A DNA stretch of 24,602 nt from Oceanococcus sp041624435 (GTDB lineage: Bacteria > Pseudomonadota > Gammaproteobacteria > Nevskiales > Oceanococcaceae), in the NCBI GenBank assembly GCA_041624435.1, contig JBFJVB010000034.1, positions 1-24,602 of the forward strand. Direction: 5' to 3'. Positions 1 to 8,330 of the stretch are shown here, piece after piece (position 1 is the first letter of the stretch; every line of letters begins with the position of its first letter). The position numbers and the translations under genes were made by a program. The notes beneath the pieces were generated by a model. It saw nothing but the letters and a program-made list of their open reading frames with translations. It was not told the DNA's origin and made no database searches.

Positions 1-153
1 CCCAACGAGTTCCTGCACCTTGCGTTTGCCAAACGCCTGACCCTGGCCGTGGCGGATATTCTGGATCGGCATTTCGCCGCCAGCCAGGCCGGTCTGACCG
101 AGGGTGACCTGGCCCGGAGCGGCCACCGGTCATTCACCGACGGCTGTTGCTAA
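1..153 (+). CDS. C-terminal end of an unrecognised protein (partial)
   Basis: Frame 1 is open from the window edge to a TAA stop and encodes 50 residues with a GC-rich third-position bias like the neighbouring genes, so it is probably the tail of a gene that begins outside the window. The visible part has an amphipathic helix-like stretch (HLAFAKRLTLAVADILDRHF) followed by a polar tail ending in two cysteines. No family is recognised and no motif is diagnostic. It converges on the desaturase gene, leaving only 50 bases between the two stop codons. Confidence 0.5.
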   Translation, partial: PNEFLHLAFAKRLTLAVADILDRHFAASQAGLTEGDLARSGHRSFTDGCC

Positions 154-203
154 AGGCGGGAATAACCGTTGCCGGCGACGCCTGGTGTTCGCCTTGACCG
201 GCA

Positions 204-1187
204 TCAAAGCCGGATGGTTTGTGCGCCGAGGAAGTCGAAGCTGAAGGGTCGCGGCGTGGTTTTGCGCTCCGCATAATCGGCCAGGCGCGCCAGGCGCTGC
301 GGGAGGTTCATCAGCTTGTCGCGGGCCCGGGCGCCGGTCGACTTCAAGCCGGACAGGGTGCCGATGCGCCAGTGGTCCAGCAACTCCGCGATGATCTGGC
401 AATAGTCGCGCGGGCCATAAATGCCGCAGCGCCGCACCACTTCGGCCATCGACGCGTAACCCTCGATCTCATGGCCAGGCATGGCCAGGGCCGGGGCGAT
501 CCGCAGCAGCGCGACCAGGGCGCGATCAGGATCCCGCGCCAGGACCTCACCGAAGCAATCCCGGTAAAAGCAGAAGTGTCTTGATTCGTCGGCGGCAATA
601 TGCGCCAGGGTCCGCTGGATCTGCGGTTCAAAGGCCGCGCAGCGGCGCCCGGTGTTGGCATGCGCACGCTGGGTCGCGCGTTCCTGCAGGCTGGTATAGG
701 CGAGCAGGCAATAGGGGTCGAGATTCCAGTTCGGATTGAACCCGGATTCAATGTAGGCGTATTGCAGCTGTTCCAGCGCACGCATGTCGAACAGACGAGC
801 CTCGCGGACATAATCGCGCAGGGCGCAGCCGTGCCGGTCCTCTTCGGCCGTCCACAGATTGTTCCAGTCCGACCACGGGCTGGCATGACCCATGTGCGCG
901 CTGAGCAGGCGATGAAAATGCGGCAGACCTTCTTCGGTCAGCAGATTGAGCGCCAGGGCGACCCGGACCGGCGCGGGAATGCCCTGGGCGGCCTGACGCA
1001 ATTCGCGCTGCGCGGTTTCTTCGGCCTCGTGCATCTGCGTATCGGCCGGCAGCAGATCATTGGGAAACCACAGTCGACGGGTTTCAAGGTGTGCGTCGAT
1101 GAGCGCGCGAACGCGCGTTTCCATGTCCCGCAGCACCTCGTTGTGCGGTGGGTCGATTACCGGCTGCGCCAGATCAGTCGCGCTCAT
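204..1187 (-). CDS. Acyl-[acyl-carrier-protein] desaturase, soluble di-iron type (FA_desaturase_2)
   Basis: A 327-residue soluble stearoyl-ACP-desaturase-type enzyme that inserts a cis double bond into an ACP-bound acyl chain using ferredoxin, O2 and a di-iron centre. The ligand motifs occur in the order known from the plant enzymes: LLTEEGLPHFH (about 82-92), EEDRHG (115-120), SLQERAT (166-172) and ADESRHF (199-205). The C-terminal pattern around TLSGLKSTGARARDKLMNLPQR and the PFSFDF ending also follow the plant family. Length is close to the mature plant enzyme. The chosen ATG has a good ribosome site (GGAGAA, about 9 bases upstream). It is transcribed divergently from the DUF899 gene with 198 bases between the starts. 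No partner ferredoxin is visible nearby. In bacteria such enzymes probably act in membrane or storage-lipid unsaturation; the substrate chain length cannot be read from the sequence. Confidence 0.93.
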   Translation of the reverse strand: MSATDLAQPVIDPPHNEVLRDMETRVRALIDAHLETRRLWFPNDLLPADTQMHEAEETAQRELRQAAQGIPAPVRVALALNLLTEEGLPHFHRLLSAHMGHASPWSDWNNLWTAEEDRHGCALRDYVREARLFDMRALEQLQYAYIESGFNPNWNLDPYCLLAYTSLQERATQRAHANTGRRCAAFEPQIQRTLAHIAADESRHFCFYRDCFGEVLARDPDRALVALLRIAPALAMPGHEIEGYASMAEVVRRCGIYGPRDYCQIIAELLDHWRIGTLSGLKSTGARARDKLMNLPQRLARLADYAERKTTPRPFSFDFLGAQTIRL

Positions 1188-1385
1188 GGGGTATATTTCT
1201 CCAGAGAGTGAATGGGCGTTGAGCAGGCCTCAGTGTATAAGACCGCAGCTAGATAGTTCATGTCAGGTCTGCGCTTCGGGCTGTCTGCTTGTGCAGGGTG
1301 TGACCGTGGTGTTCGCGGTGAATTGACCCGCATCGCCCGCCCGACGATGCTGGTAGGGAAGAGACAACAGGTGAGAAATCAGGCC

Positions 1386-1982
1386 ATGAACGAAATTCAG
1401 CGACTCGAAAAAGAGCTGTTCGAGCTTACGCAGAAGCTTAACGATTTGCGCCAGAAGGCGGAGCCGGAACGGATTCAGAATTATCCGCTGCGGGACCTGA
1501 GCGGGGACCTGAGCCTGCTCGATCTGTTCGGTGAGCATCAGGTGCTGTTTGCCATCCACAATATGGGGCAGGGCTGCCGCTACTGCACTTTGTGGGCCGA
1601 TGGTCTCAATGGCTTCCTGCCCCATCTGGAAGACAAGTTCGCGGTGGCTTTGTTGTCGAAGGACGAACCGGCGGTGCAGCGTCGCATGGCGAATGCCCGC
1701 GGCTGGCGGTTTCGCATGGCTTCGCATGGGGGCGGCGCCTATATCCAGGAACAGACCGTGATGGCCGGCGAGGCCAATTACCCCGGCATCGTCAGTTATC
1801 GCCGTGACGGCGAGCGCATCTTCCGGCTCAATTCGGCGTGTTTCGGACCGGGTGATGAGTTCTGCTCCATCTGGAACATCCTGAGTCTGGCCGGGGAAAA
1901 CCCGTCCACCTGGACCCCGCAATACGGCTACTGGAAGCGGCCGGGCGCGCTGGATGACGGCGGCGAGAACATCGTCGACTAG
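1386..1982 (+). CDS. DUF899 family thioredoxin-like protein
   Basis: A 198-residue protein matching the DUF899 family, predicted thioredoxin-fold proteins of unknown function. The hallmark segment GCRYCTLWADGLNG spans about residues 63-76, with a CxxC pair at C64 and C67 in the position of a thioredoxin active site. The N-terminal 25 residues form a charged helix (LEKELFELTQKLNDLRQKAE), typical of this family, followed by LRDLSGDLSLLDLFG. The reading frame is open further upstream to 1260, but that extension is cysteine- and arginine-rich and unlike the family. The ATG at 1386 gives the expected N-terminus and has a modest AGGTGA about 11 bases upstream. The 3' end converges on the MscK-like gene with an 11-base gap. 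A redox or peroxide-related role is only inferred from the fold. Confidence 0.88.
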   Translation: MNEIQRLEKELFELTQKLNDLRQKAEPERIQNYPLRDLSGDLSLLDLFGEHQVLFAIHNMGQGCRYCTLWADGLNGFLPHLEDKFAVALLSKDEPAVQRRMANARGWRFRMASHGGGAYIQEQTVMAGEANYPGIVSYRRDGERIFRLNSACFGPGDEFCSIWNILSLAGENPSTWTPQYGYWKRPGALDDGGENIVD

Positions 1983-1993
1983 CGCCGGTGGCG

Positions 1994-4966
1994 TCAGGAA
2001 CTGCCGGCGTCCCCGGCGAGTTCGCCCGCATTGCCAGGCATGTGCAGGACCCGCTGCGGGTACGGGATGGTGATGCCAGCGCTGCGAAAGCGCTTCCAGA
2101 TAGCCGATAGAACCTGCGAGCGGACATCGGCGCGCCCGATCGCACCGCGAATATGCGTGTGGTATTGCAGACGCAGTGTCATGGCCGAATCGGCGAACTC
2201 CCAGAGCAGGACTTTCGGCGCCGGGTCTGCCAGTACGGCCGGATGCTGGTCGAGGATTTCACGCACCAGCGCCATGGCCTGTTCCGGATCGTCGTCATAG
2301 CTGATGCCGGTGACCAGAATCGTCCGCATCACATCGTCGCCGTGGGTCCAGTTGGTGAAGGGTTTGGTGATCACCGAGGAGTTGGGAATCACCACTTCCT
2401 GGTTATCCCAGGTTTTTACCGTGAGCGCGCGGATGCCGATTCGGGTGACCTCGCCCTCGTATTGATCGACATTGACGATGTCGCGCGTCTTGAGGGGACG
2501 TTCCACCAGCAGCAGCAGGCCGCTGATGAAATTGACCACGATCTGCTGCAGGCCGAAACCGATGCCGATGCCCAGGGCGCCGGCGAACACGGTCAGGGCG
2601 GTGAGATCCAGGCCGACCGTTTTCAGTGCGACCAACAGGCCGAACACCACGACCAGATACTGGGTGAAGGTGGACAGGCTCTCGCGTACGCCGGCGTCGC
2701 TGATGCGCGCATAGGCATAGCGATAACTGACCTGTTTGCTCCAGTCGCCAAACCAGAAAACCAGAAATACGATCAGCGCGGCCAGCAGCAGATCGCCAAA
2801 TTTGATCTGCGCTTCGCCAACCCGGAACAGCACCTTGTCGAGCAGGTCCGGCAGGCCGCCAACCAGCGGGGTCTGGGCGTTCCAGCCCAGCAACTGAATC
2901 AGCAGCCAACCTGCCCCGAGCAGGACGATCAGCAACATCAGCCGGTACAGGGGGTGAAGCAAATAGCGACGATAGAAGTCACCGCCATCTTCACGGGTGG
3001 CCAGGCGCCGGTCCAGATACTGACAGGCTTCGCTCAGTGCCCTGGCCAGGATCAGCACCATGGCGATGGTCAGGGTCAGCCAGGCCAGACCGGAGGCGAT
3101 GGCCCAGGCCAGATTGACATAGCCCACCAGGCCCAGCAGCGCGCAGAGCAGCAACAATACCGGCAGGGCCAGGCTGGCCCGAGCGGCAAAGCGCAGCCAG
3201 CCGGAGGGTTTGATCCCGGGGCGTCGCGCCTGGATCACTGACCGCAAGTGCAGCGCGGGCAGCATGATTGCGATCAGACACAGCATGCTGATTCTGTCCA
3301 GGGCGTCCCGCACCGAGGGTGACAGCGCCACTTCCAGAGCAATGATGATCAGCACCGCGAATGTACCGACCACCAGCATGACCCAGCGCATCTCGCGGTA
3401 GAGCCGGCGTTTTTCCGGTGAAGGCTCATCCAGCAGCAAACGCCGGGCGATCAGATCCGCCGCGCCGATTACGGGCCAGACCAGGAGCAGTCCGACAATC
3501 AGCGCAGCGGAAGCGGCCGGCAGCGCAATTATCCAGGCGGTTGCGGCGAATAATACGGCGGGCAGCAGTCGGGGCAGGCTGGCGGCCAACACGGCGGCGG
3601 GAATGGTCAGCAGCGTGGAACGCGTCGGCTGGGCCGCCCAACTCATGGCTTTGCGGCGCAGTGCAAAGCTGCCCAGGCTCAGGCCCAGGAGCAGGGCCAG
3701 CAGGGTGCCGGCGCGGCCGGCGCTCAGGCCGGAGGCCGCGGTGAAGACATTGCCCAGCACGCGGCGCAGATGGGTGGCGACGCGCCCGGGCAGGCGCTTC
3801 AGGCCATCCAGCAGCAGGCTCCAGGCTTCGCCATCCTGCGGCCAGGCCCGCCATTCCAGCAGCGCGGCCTGACTGCGCTCACCGATGGTCCGCTGATACA
3901 GTTCGCTCGCCGCCAGGCGACGCGCCAGCAAGCTTTCCAGCTGCTCCCGGCTGCTCTGGACTTCAGTGATCAGCCCGTCAAGAATCGCCAGGCGTCGGCT
4001 CAAGGTGCTGTCGGCACCGGTGACGATTTCGCCTTGCTGCTGGGTCAGCTCACGTTGATCCGCCAGCACCATCTGCTTGTTGCGCAACAACTGCTGGTCT
4101 TCTTCCAGGCGCTCGGCCACCGCTTCCAGGTTGCTCGCGCCGCGACGCAGGATCTGCGGCGCGATGGCGCGCGAGGCCGCCAGGGATTCCAGGGTTCGGA
4201 TCAGTTCCTGGTATTGACCGTGGGCGCTCCGCAGCTGCGCCAGTTCGGCTCGATCTTCCGCCTGTTGTGCTTCGAGTTCGAGCAGACGGACGCGGGCCCG
4301 TTCCGGCGCCAGGCTGGGGTCCAGCTGGGCGGCCTGGTTATGCAGGCGGGCCGCCTGGGCCAGCAGGCGATCGATCTTGGCCTGTGCGCCCGGCGCCGCC
4401 GCCGGCAAGGTGGCGCCGCTTTGCAGGGCCGGCAATTCGAAGCGAGACTGCATCAGGGCCTGGCTCTGGCGCGTCAGTTGCAGTTTGCGTTCGGCCAGAC
4501 GGTGCAGGTCGCGGAGCACAGCGACCAGTTGCTGCTGCACCGGGGCCAGTTCGCTGAGGTGTGACAGGCGGGTGCGTAGCGCTCCCTGGGCTGGGCTGTC
4601 TGCCGAGTCGGTTGCGTTCAGCTCAAGCTCCAGCGCGTGGATCTGCTGCTCGGTCTGAGCCAGCGCATTGCGCCGCGAGGCCAGCCGCAGTGCCAGATTT
4701 TCAATCCGTGCCCGTCGCGCCGCCAGTTCCAGGCGGGCTTCCTCCAGATCGCTGATGCTGACTGGCGGTGGGGTGAGTTTGAATTCATCGGCGCGCAGCC
4801 GCGCCCGCTCGGCCTCGAACTGATTGCGCTCGCGGCCCAGCGCGGTTTGCAATTCGGCCAGAATGGTGTGGGCCCGCTCCAGCGCGTCATCCGGCTCGCT
4901 CTGTGCGCTGACCGCCAGCGGCCAGCAAACCGCGAGGACAAACCACAGCAGCAGATTTTTCGCCAT
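1994..4966 (-). CDS. Large MscS-family mechanosensitive channel, MscK/KefA-like
   Basis: A 990-residue inner-membrane protein built like MscK: a signal peptide (1-21, ending AVSA), a long periplasmic coiled-coil-rich region (about 25-400, dense in Leu, Gln, Glu, Arg), then about eleven hydrophobic segments from about residue 400 to 830. The last segment is the MscS pore helix, rich in Gly/Ala (FAGALGIGIGFGLQQIVVNF, about 794-813). It is followed by the MscS beta domain (VERPLKTRDIV, then VVIPNSSVI and TNWT) and the alpha/beta C-terminal domain. The family opens under membrane tension to release solutes during osmotic downshock; E. coli MscK also needs high external potassium. The ATG lies one base after the stop of the upstream potassium-channel gene, so the two are almost certainly co-transcribed and translationally coupled. 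Which MscK-type paralogue it is, and whether ions gate it, cannot be told from the sequence. Confidence 0.92.
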   Translation of the reverse strand: MAKNLLLWFVLAVCWPLAVSAQSEPDDALERAHTILAELQTALGRERNQFEAERARLRADEFKLTPPPVSISDLEEARLELAARRARIENLALRLASRRNALAQTEQQIHALELELNATDSADSPAQGALRTRLSHLSELAPVQQQLVAVLRDLHRLAERKLQLTRQSQALMQSRFELPALQSGATLPAAAPGAQAKIDRLLAQAARLHNQAAQLDPSLAPERARVRLLELEAQQAEDRAELAQLRSAHGQYQELIRTLESLAASRAIAPQILRRGASNLEAVAERLEEDQQLLRNKQMVLADQRELTQQQGEIVTGADSTLSRRLAILDGLITEVQSSREQLESLLARRLAASELYQRTIGERSQAALLEWRAWPQDGEAWSLLLDGLKRLPGRVATHLRRVLGNVFTAASGLSAGRAGTLLALLLGLSLGSFALRRKAMSWAAQPTRSTLLTIPAAVLAASLPRLLPAVLFAATAWIIALPAASAALIVGLLLVWPVIGAADLIARRLLLDEPSPEKRRLYREMRWVMLVVGTFAVLIIIALEVALSPSVRDALDRISMLCLIAIMLPALHLRSVIQARRPGIKPSGWLRFAARASLALPVLLLLCALLGLVGYVNLAWAIASGLAWLTLTIAMVLILARALSEACQYLDRRLATREDGGDFYRRYLLHPLYRLMLLIVLLGAGWLLIQLLGWNAQTPLVGGLPDLLDKVLFRVGEAQIKFGDLLLAALIVFLVFWFGDWSKQVSYRYAYARISDAGVRESLSTFTQYLVVVFGLLVALKTVGLDLTALTVFAGALGIGIGFGLQQIVVNFISGLLLLVERPLKTRDIVNVDQYEGEVTRIGIRALTVKTWDNQEVVIPNSSVITKPFTNWTHGDDVMRTILVTGISYDDDPEQAMALVREILDQHPAVLADPAPKVLLWEFADSAMTLRLQYHTHIRGAIGRADVRSQVLSAIWKRFRSAGITIPYPQRVLHMPGNAGELAGDAGSS

Positions 4967-4967
4967 C

Positions 4968-6014
4968 TCAGGACCCCAGGTAACGGGCGAGCAGCCGCGG
5001 CCACTCGGGACCGGCCCGATAGGCCAGGAGCTGTCGGTTCAGGGGCTCGCGCAGCGCGCTGCCCGGACTCAGCGCAACGGCATATGCTTCGTCGTCCAGC
5101 TGGCGCGGCAGCAGTCGCAGGTGGCGCAGCTCGCTATCCAGCAACAGATGACGCAGCACCGGCGAGTCATAGACCACGGCATCCGCTTCCCCGCTGCTCA
5201 GGCGGCGCAGGGCCTCGCTGGCATTGGCTTCGGCCAGGTAGCCCAGGGCGTGGCGATCCAGAAACTGTGCCGCGGTCGAATCGGCGACGGTCGCGACCCG
5301 GTTGCGGCGCAGATCTTCCAGTCCGCGGATGCGGCCATCCAGTTCCTGCAGGGTCAGACTGGAGGTGATGGCCGCCGTGAAGCCGGAAATGGTGATGATG
5401 CCGACGAACATCCAGACCACGGCGAGGGTCCGTCCGGCGAAAGTGATCGGCGCCTTGTCCCCGTAGCCGACGGTGGTCATCGTCACCGCCGACCACCAGA
5501 AGCCATCGCCAATGCCGGCCCCCGGCTGCTTGGGAAACTGTGGATTAGCCCGCCGTTCCAGTACCCAGATCAGCACGCCGACGACCAGCAGAAGCAGGCT
5601 CAGACCGGCGACCGCCGACCACAGCCGTGGTGACAGCAGGGCGCCGGCCGTGCGCCATAGCGAGGGCTCGCGGTGCTGCACCGCAATCCCCAGTCCGGCA
5701 TTGAAAAACGGATGGGTGAAATCCACCGCGGCCTCCCGCCTGGCGGTCACCGTGAGGGCGCCGATGGCGACATCCAGCCGGCCGCTTTCCAGGGCCGCGA
5801 ACATGGGTTCGAGCCGGGGCTGGACAATGAATGCGTAGTCCAGATCCAGGGTGGAGGCCATGTGCTCCCACAGTTCCACGCTGATTCCGCTCCAGCTGCC
5901 ATCGGCGTTTTGCTGCGCGAACGGCGGCGTTTCCCGGACCCCCACCTGCAAGGCTTTGGCACCGGCCAGAGCCGGCAGCAGGGCGAGTATCAGGCCACAC
6001 AGCAGAGTTCTCAT
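4968..6014 (-). CDS. Prokaryotic ionotropic glutamate-receptor-like potassium channel (GluR0-like)
   Basis: A 348-residue ligand-gated channel. A signal peptide (1-19, ending LAGA) precedes the first lobe of a type-3 solute-binding domain. Then come TM1 (about 131-151), a pore helix with the potassium selectivity filter TVGYGD (181-186), TM2 (about 195-217), and the second binding lobe. This S1-TM-P-TM-S2 order is that of cyanobacterial GluR0, without the third membrane helix of animal receptors. TARREAAVDFTHPFF (90-104) holds an Arg in the usual ligand-carboxylate position and VYDSP (281-285) an Asp where the amino group is normally held, so an amino acid ligand is likely. The frame extends upstream to 6164, but this ATG starts the signal peptide and has AAAGGA about 11 bases upstream. 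It stops one base before the MscK-like gene. Ligand identity and tetrameric assembly are inferred. Confidence 0.9.
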   Translation of the reverse strand: MRTLLCGLILALLPALAGAKALQVGVRETPPFAQQNADGSWSGISVELWEHMASTLDLDYAFIVQPRLEPMFAALESGRLDVAIGALTVTARREAAVDFTHPFFNAGLGIAVQHREPSLWRTAGALLSPRLWSAVAGLSLLLLVVGVLIWVLERRANPQFPKQPGAGIGDGFWWSAVTMTTVGYGDKAPITFAGRTLAVVWMFVGIITISGFTAAITSSLTLQELDGRIRGLEDLRRNRVATVADSTAAQFLDRHALGYLAEANASEALRRLSSGEADAVVYDSPVLRHLLLDSELRHLRLLPRQLDDEAYAVALSPGSALREPLNRQLLAYRAGPEWPRLLARYLGS

Positions 6015-6157
6015 CTCGGGAATGATCCTTTGTTCCATAGGTACAGGATGGCTGAATTTACGCCGCCACCCGCCTGCACGATTCAGGCCGCGCCGGCAAC
6101 GGCTCCAACCGGGCGACCCAAGGTGATGGGCGCCCCGGCATGCTGACAGGTGGGCAC

Positions 6158-7579
6158 TCAGCATTCCGGATGGTTGACCGCGATATTCACCGCCAGCCCT
6201 CCCTGGGAGGTTTCCTTGTATTTGCTGCTCATGTCCCGCGCGGTTGCCGCCATGGTCTGGATCACCTCATCCAGGGACACGCGCGCATCGTGCGGGTCAC
6301 GCGACAGGGCCAGCTGAGCGGCATTGACGGCTTTGACCGCACCCATGGCATTGCGCTCGATACAGGGTATCTGGACCAGACCGGCCACCGGGTCGCAGGT
6401 CAGGCCCAGATGATGTTCCATGGCGATCTCGGCGGCCATCAAGGTCTGTGGTACCGAGCCCCCCAAGGCTTCGGTCAGTGCGGCGGCCGCCATCGCGGAG
6501 GAAACGCCGATTTCGGCTTGACAGCCGCCTGCAGCGGCGGAGATGGTCGCGCCTTTCTTGAACAGGATGCCGATTTGCGCCGCGACCATCAGGAAATCAT
6601 TAATCACTTTTTGATCAGAGGCTTGAGACGAAGAGCACAAGTGATACATGAGAACGGCGGGAATCACGCCCGCGGCGCCGTTGGTCGGGGCGGTCACGAC
6701 CCGGGCCAGACTGGCGTTCTCCTCATTGACCGCCAGGGCAAAACAGCTGATCCAGCGCATGGTGTCGGCGAAGGAAGCGCGCTGGGCGCGCACGGCAGCA
6801 ATCCAGTCCGCCTGCTGGTGCAGGCTGGCAGCCAGTTTTGCACCCAGCAGCTGGCGATTCATCGCGGCCGCGCGGCGAATGACTTTGAGCCCGCCGGGCA
6901 GGCTGCCCTGGGTATGGCAGCCGCGGAACATGGCTTCCGCCATCACGGTCCAGATCTGTTGCAGCCGGCCATCAATCTGCGCATCGCTTCGCCAGCTGCG
7001 TTCGTTGGCGCGCACCAGGTCGGCCAGGTGCAGCTGCGCGCTTTCGCATTGCGCCAGGAGTTCCTGGGCGTCATCACAGGGGTAGGGCAGCTTGACACTG
7101 GTTTGGGCGCGCGGTGATTCACCGGCAGCCCTGACGAAGCCGCCGCCGATCGAATAGTAGACGGTCTCATGCCAGCGGCCGGCCTGGAAATACCTGCAGC
7201 ACAGGCCGTTGGGGTGCTCCGGCAGGGTCTGGTCACCGCGCCAGACGATGGCCTGTAGCGGGTCGAAAGCCAGTTGGTGACCGTTGGGCAGTTGCACCTG
7301 GCGTCGCTCGGCGAGTGCGGCCAGATGGTGCGGGATCTGATCGACCACCACGGTTTCGGGTTGCTCGCCCAGCAGGGCCAGTTGCAGGGCCGCATCGGTC
7401 GCATGACCTTTGCCGGTCAAGGCCAGCGAGCCGTACAGGACGAACTCGATGCGCTCCGGCCGGGCGGAAGTCAATTGCTCGTCGAGCCAGCGTCGCACCG
7501 CCAGCCAGGGCCCCAGTGTGTGCGAACTGGAAGGCCCGATGCCGATCTTGAGCATGTCGAACACACTGATGCTGTCCAT
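6158..7579 (-). CDS. sdaA: L-serine ammonia-lyase (L-serine dehydratase), single-chain [4Fe-4S] type
   Basis: A 473-residue enzyme converting L-serine to pyruvate and ammonia with a [4Fe-4S] cluster. The N-terminal regulatory half starts SVFDMLKIGIGPSSSHTLGP, as in SdaA/SdaB. The catalytic half contains VNEENASLARVVTAPTNGAAG (284-304) and the cluster cysteines C353, C395 and C406. Their spacing (42 and 11) is that of the structurally known Legionella enzyme. The last residue of the chain is Cys473, the tail-in-mouth ligand in that enzyme, so the protein appears intact to its final residue. It lies 52 bases behind the TetR gene on the same strand and may be co-transcribed with it. The divergent dadA-like gene beyond TetR suggests an amino-acid catabolic locus. 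Whether it should be called sdaA or sdaB cannot be decided. Confidence 0.94.
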   Translation of the reverse strand: MDSISVFDMLKIGIGPSSSHTLGPWLAVRRWLDEQLTSARPERIEFVLYGSLALTGKGHATDAALQLALLGEQPETVVVDQIPHHLAALAERRQVQLPNGHQLAFDPLQAIVWRGDQTLPEHPNGLCCRYFQAGRWHETVYYSIGGGFVRAAGESPRAQTSVKLPYPCDDAQELLAQCESAQLHLADLVRANERSWRSDAQIDGRLQQIWTVMAEAMFRGCHTQGSLPGGLKVIRRAAAMNRQLLGAKLAASLHQQADWIAAVRAQRASFADTMRWISCFALAVNEENASLARVVTAPTNGAAGVIPAVLMYHLCSSSQASDQKVINDFLMVAAQIGILFKKGATISAAAGGCQAEIGVSSAMAAAALTEALGGSVPQTLMAAEIAMEHHLGLTCDPVAGLVQIPCIERNAMGAVKAVNAAQLALSRDPHDARVSLDEVIQTMAATARDMSSKYKETSQGGLAVNIAVNHPEC

Positions 7580-7631
7580 CCCGCTGATGCTGCGCGGCTT
7601 TGGGCCGTGGGGTCAAGCGTCGCGCTCGCTT

Positions 7632-8282
7632 CTAATCGCCGGCCGTGGCGGCATCCCGGTAGGCACTGCCGCCCAGAACCTCCAGATAGATCTTGAGATT
7701 CTGTTCGCGAACCGCGGTGGATTCCTCGACGCCGATGGTGTAATAGCCGATCTGGTGGGTGTAGAACACCCGGGCCCGAATCAGCGCCTCCTGGGCGGTG
7801 TAACCGAGTCCGACAAAGACTTTCTGCAAGGTGGCGGTGCGTTCGTCATCGACTTTATGCACGACTTCGGCGACCGGTTTGGAGACCCGGGCCCATTCCC
7901 GGATGGCCATATCGAACTGCGGGTCGAAGCCACGCTCGTGAATCAGGTTGTCGGAGATCAGCTCCAGGGAGCGGATGGCCGAGGGTGCATCATGGACGTC
8001 GGGATGTTCGGGGGTGAAGCGGTTTTCCTTGCGCCAGGTTTCCAGCAAGGCTTCCATCAGGCCGTGGTGGTTCTTGAAATGGTAGTAGAATCCGCCCCGG
8101 GTTACGCCCAGGCGTTTGGCCAGTCGATCCACCTTGACCGCGCCGATGCCTTCCTCAACCAGGACGACCTTGGCGCAGGCGATCCAGCCCGCGTGGGTGA
8201 CCTTGATATTGCCCTTGCGGTCGGGCTCGGGGATGGTGAGTTGACGTTTCTGTCGTTTACGGGCGTTCAGATTGCCGGGCAT
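7632..8282 (-). CDS. TetR-family transcriptional regulator, divergent from dadA
   Basis: A 216-residue TetR-type repressor. A basic N-terminal tail (ARKRQKRQ) precedes the DNA-binding domain: helix 1 at about 30-44, helix-turn-helix around VDRLAKRLGVTRGGFYYHFKN (51-71). The Gly-Gly-Phe-Tyr-Tyr-His-Phe recognition segment is characteristic. The remaining 140 residues form the ligand-binding and dimer domain and do not reveal the ligand. The gene is divergent from the dadA-like gene (48 bases between starts) and is followed by sdaA. This suggests that it represses itself, possibly sdaA, and the divergent dehydrogenase, with release by an amino acid or related metabolite; that part is inference. 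The ATG at 8282 lacks a strong Shine-Dalgarno, consistent with low-level expression. Confidence 0.92.
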   Translation of the reverse strand: MPGNLNARKRQKRQLTIPEPDRKGNIKVTHAGWIACAKVVLVEEGIGAVKVDRLAKRLGVTRGGFYYHFKNHHGLMEALLETWRKENRFTPEHPDVHDAPSAIRSLELISDNLIHERGFDPQFDMAIREWARVSKPVAEVVHKVDDERTATLQKVFVGLGYTAQEALIRARVFYTHQIGYYTIGVEESTAVREQNLKIYLEVLGGSAYRDAATAGD

Positions 8283-8310
8283 GTTCTAAGGTGTGTCCAT
8301 AAGCGAATGC

Positions 8311-8326
8311 ACAATTGTATTATACA
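8311..8326. promoter_or_regulatory. Divergent promoter/operator region between TetR and dadA
   Basis: The 48-base gap holds two overlapping palindromes: ACAATTGT (8311-8318) and an interrupted repeat TGTAT-T-ATACA (8316-8326). On the reverse strand a perfect TATAAT lies at 8324-8319, a likely -10 box for the TetR gene. On the forward strand TATTAT (8318-8323) lies just ahead of the dadA start. Both promoters would therefore share one AT-rich core that a TetR dimer could cover. Binding by this TetR is inferred from position only. Confidence 0.5.
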
Positions 8327-8330
8327 GTAA

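Noticed and set aside
174..193. Possible terminator between the first partial gene and the desaturase
   Set aside because: Only 5-bp arms with a 10-base loop and no T-run; not distinguishable from chance.
2153..3241. 362-residue forward ORF
   Set aside because: It lies antisense within the MscK-like gene. Its Gln/His-rich composition is that of the opposite strand of a GC-rich gene, and no family resemblance is visible.
6128..6135. GGGCGCCC palindrome between sdaA and the channel gene
   Set aside because: An 8-bp GC palindrome is expected by chance in GC-rich DNA, and no longer symmetry surrounds it.
6015..6164. N-terminal extension of the glutamate-receptor-like channel
   Set aside because: The extension would place about 50 residues ahead of a clear signal peptide. 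A ribosome site precedes the ATG at 6014.
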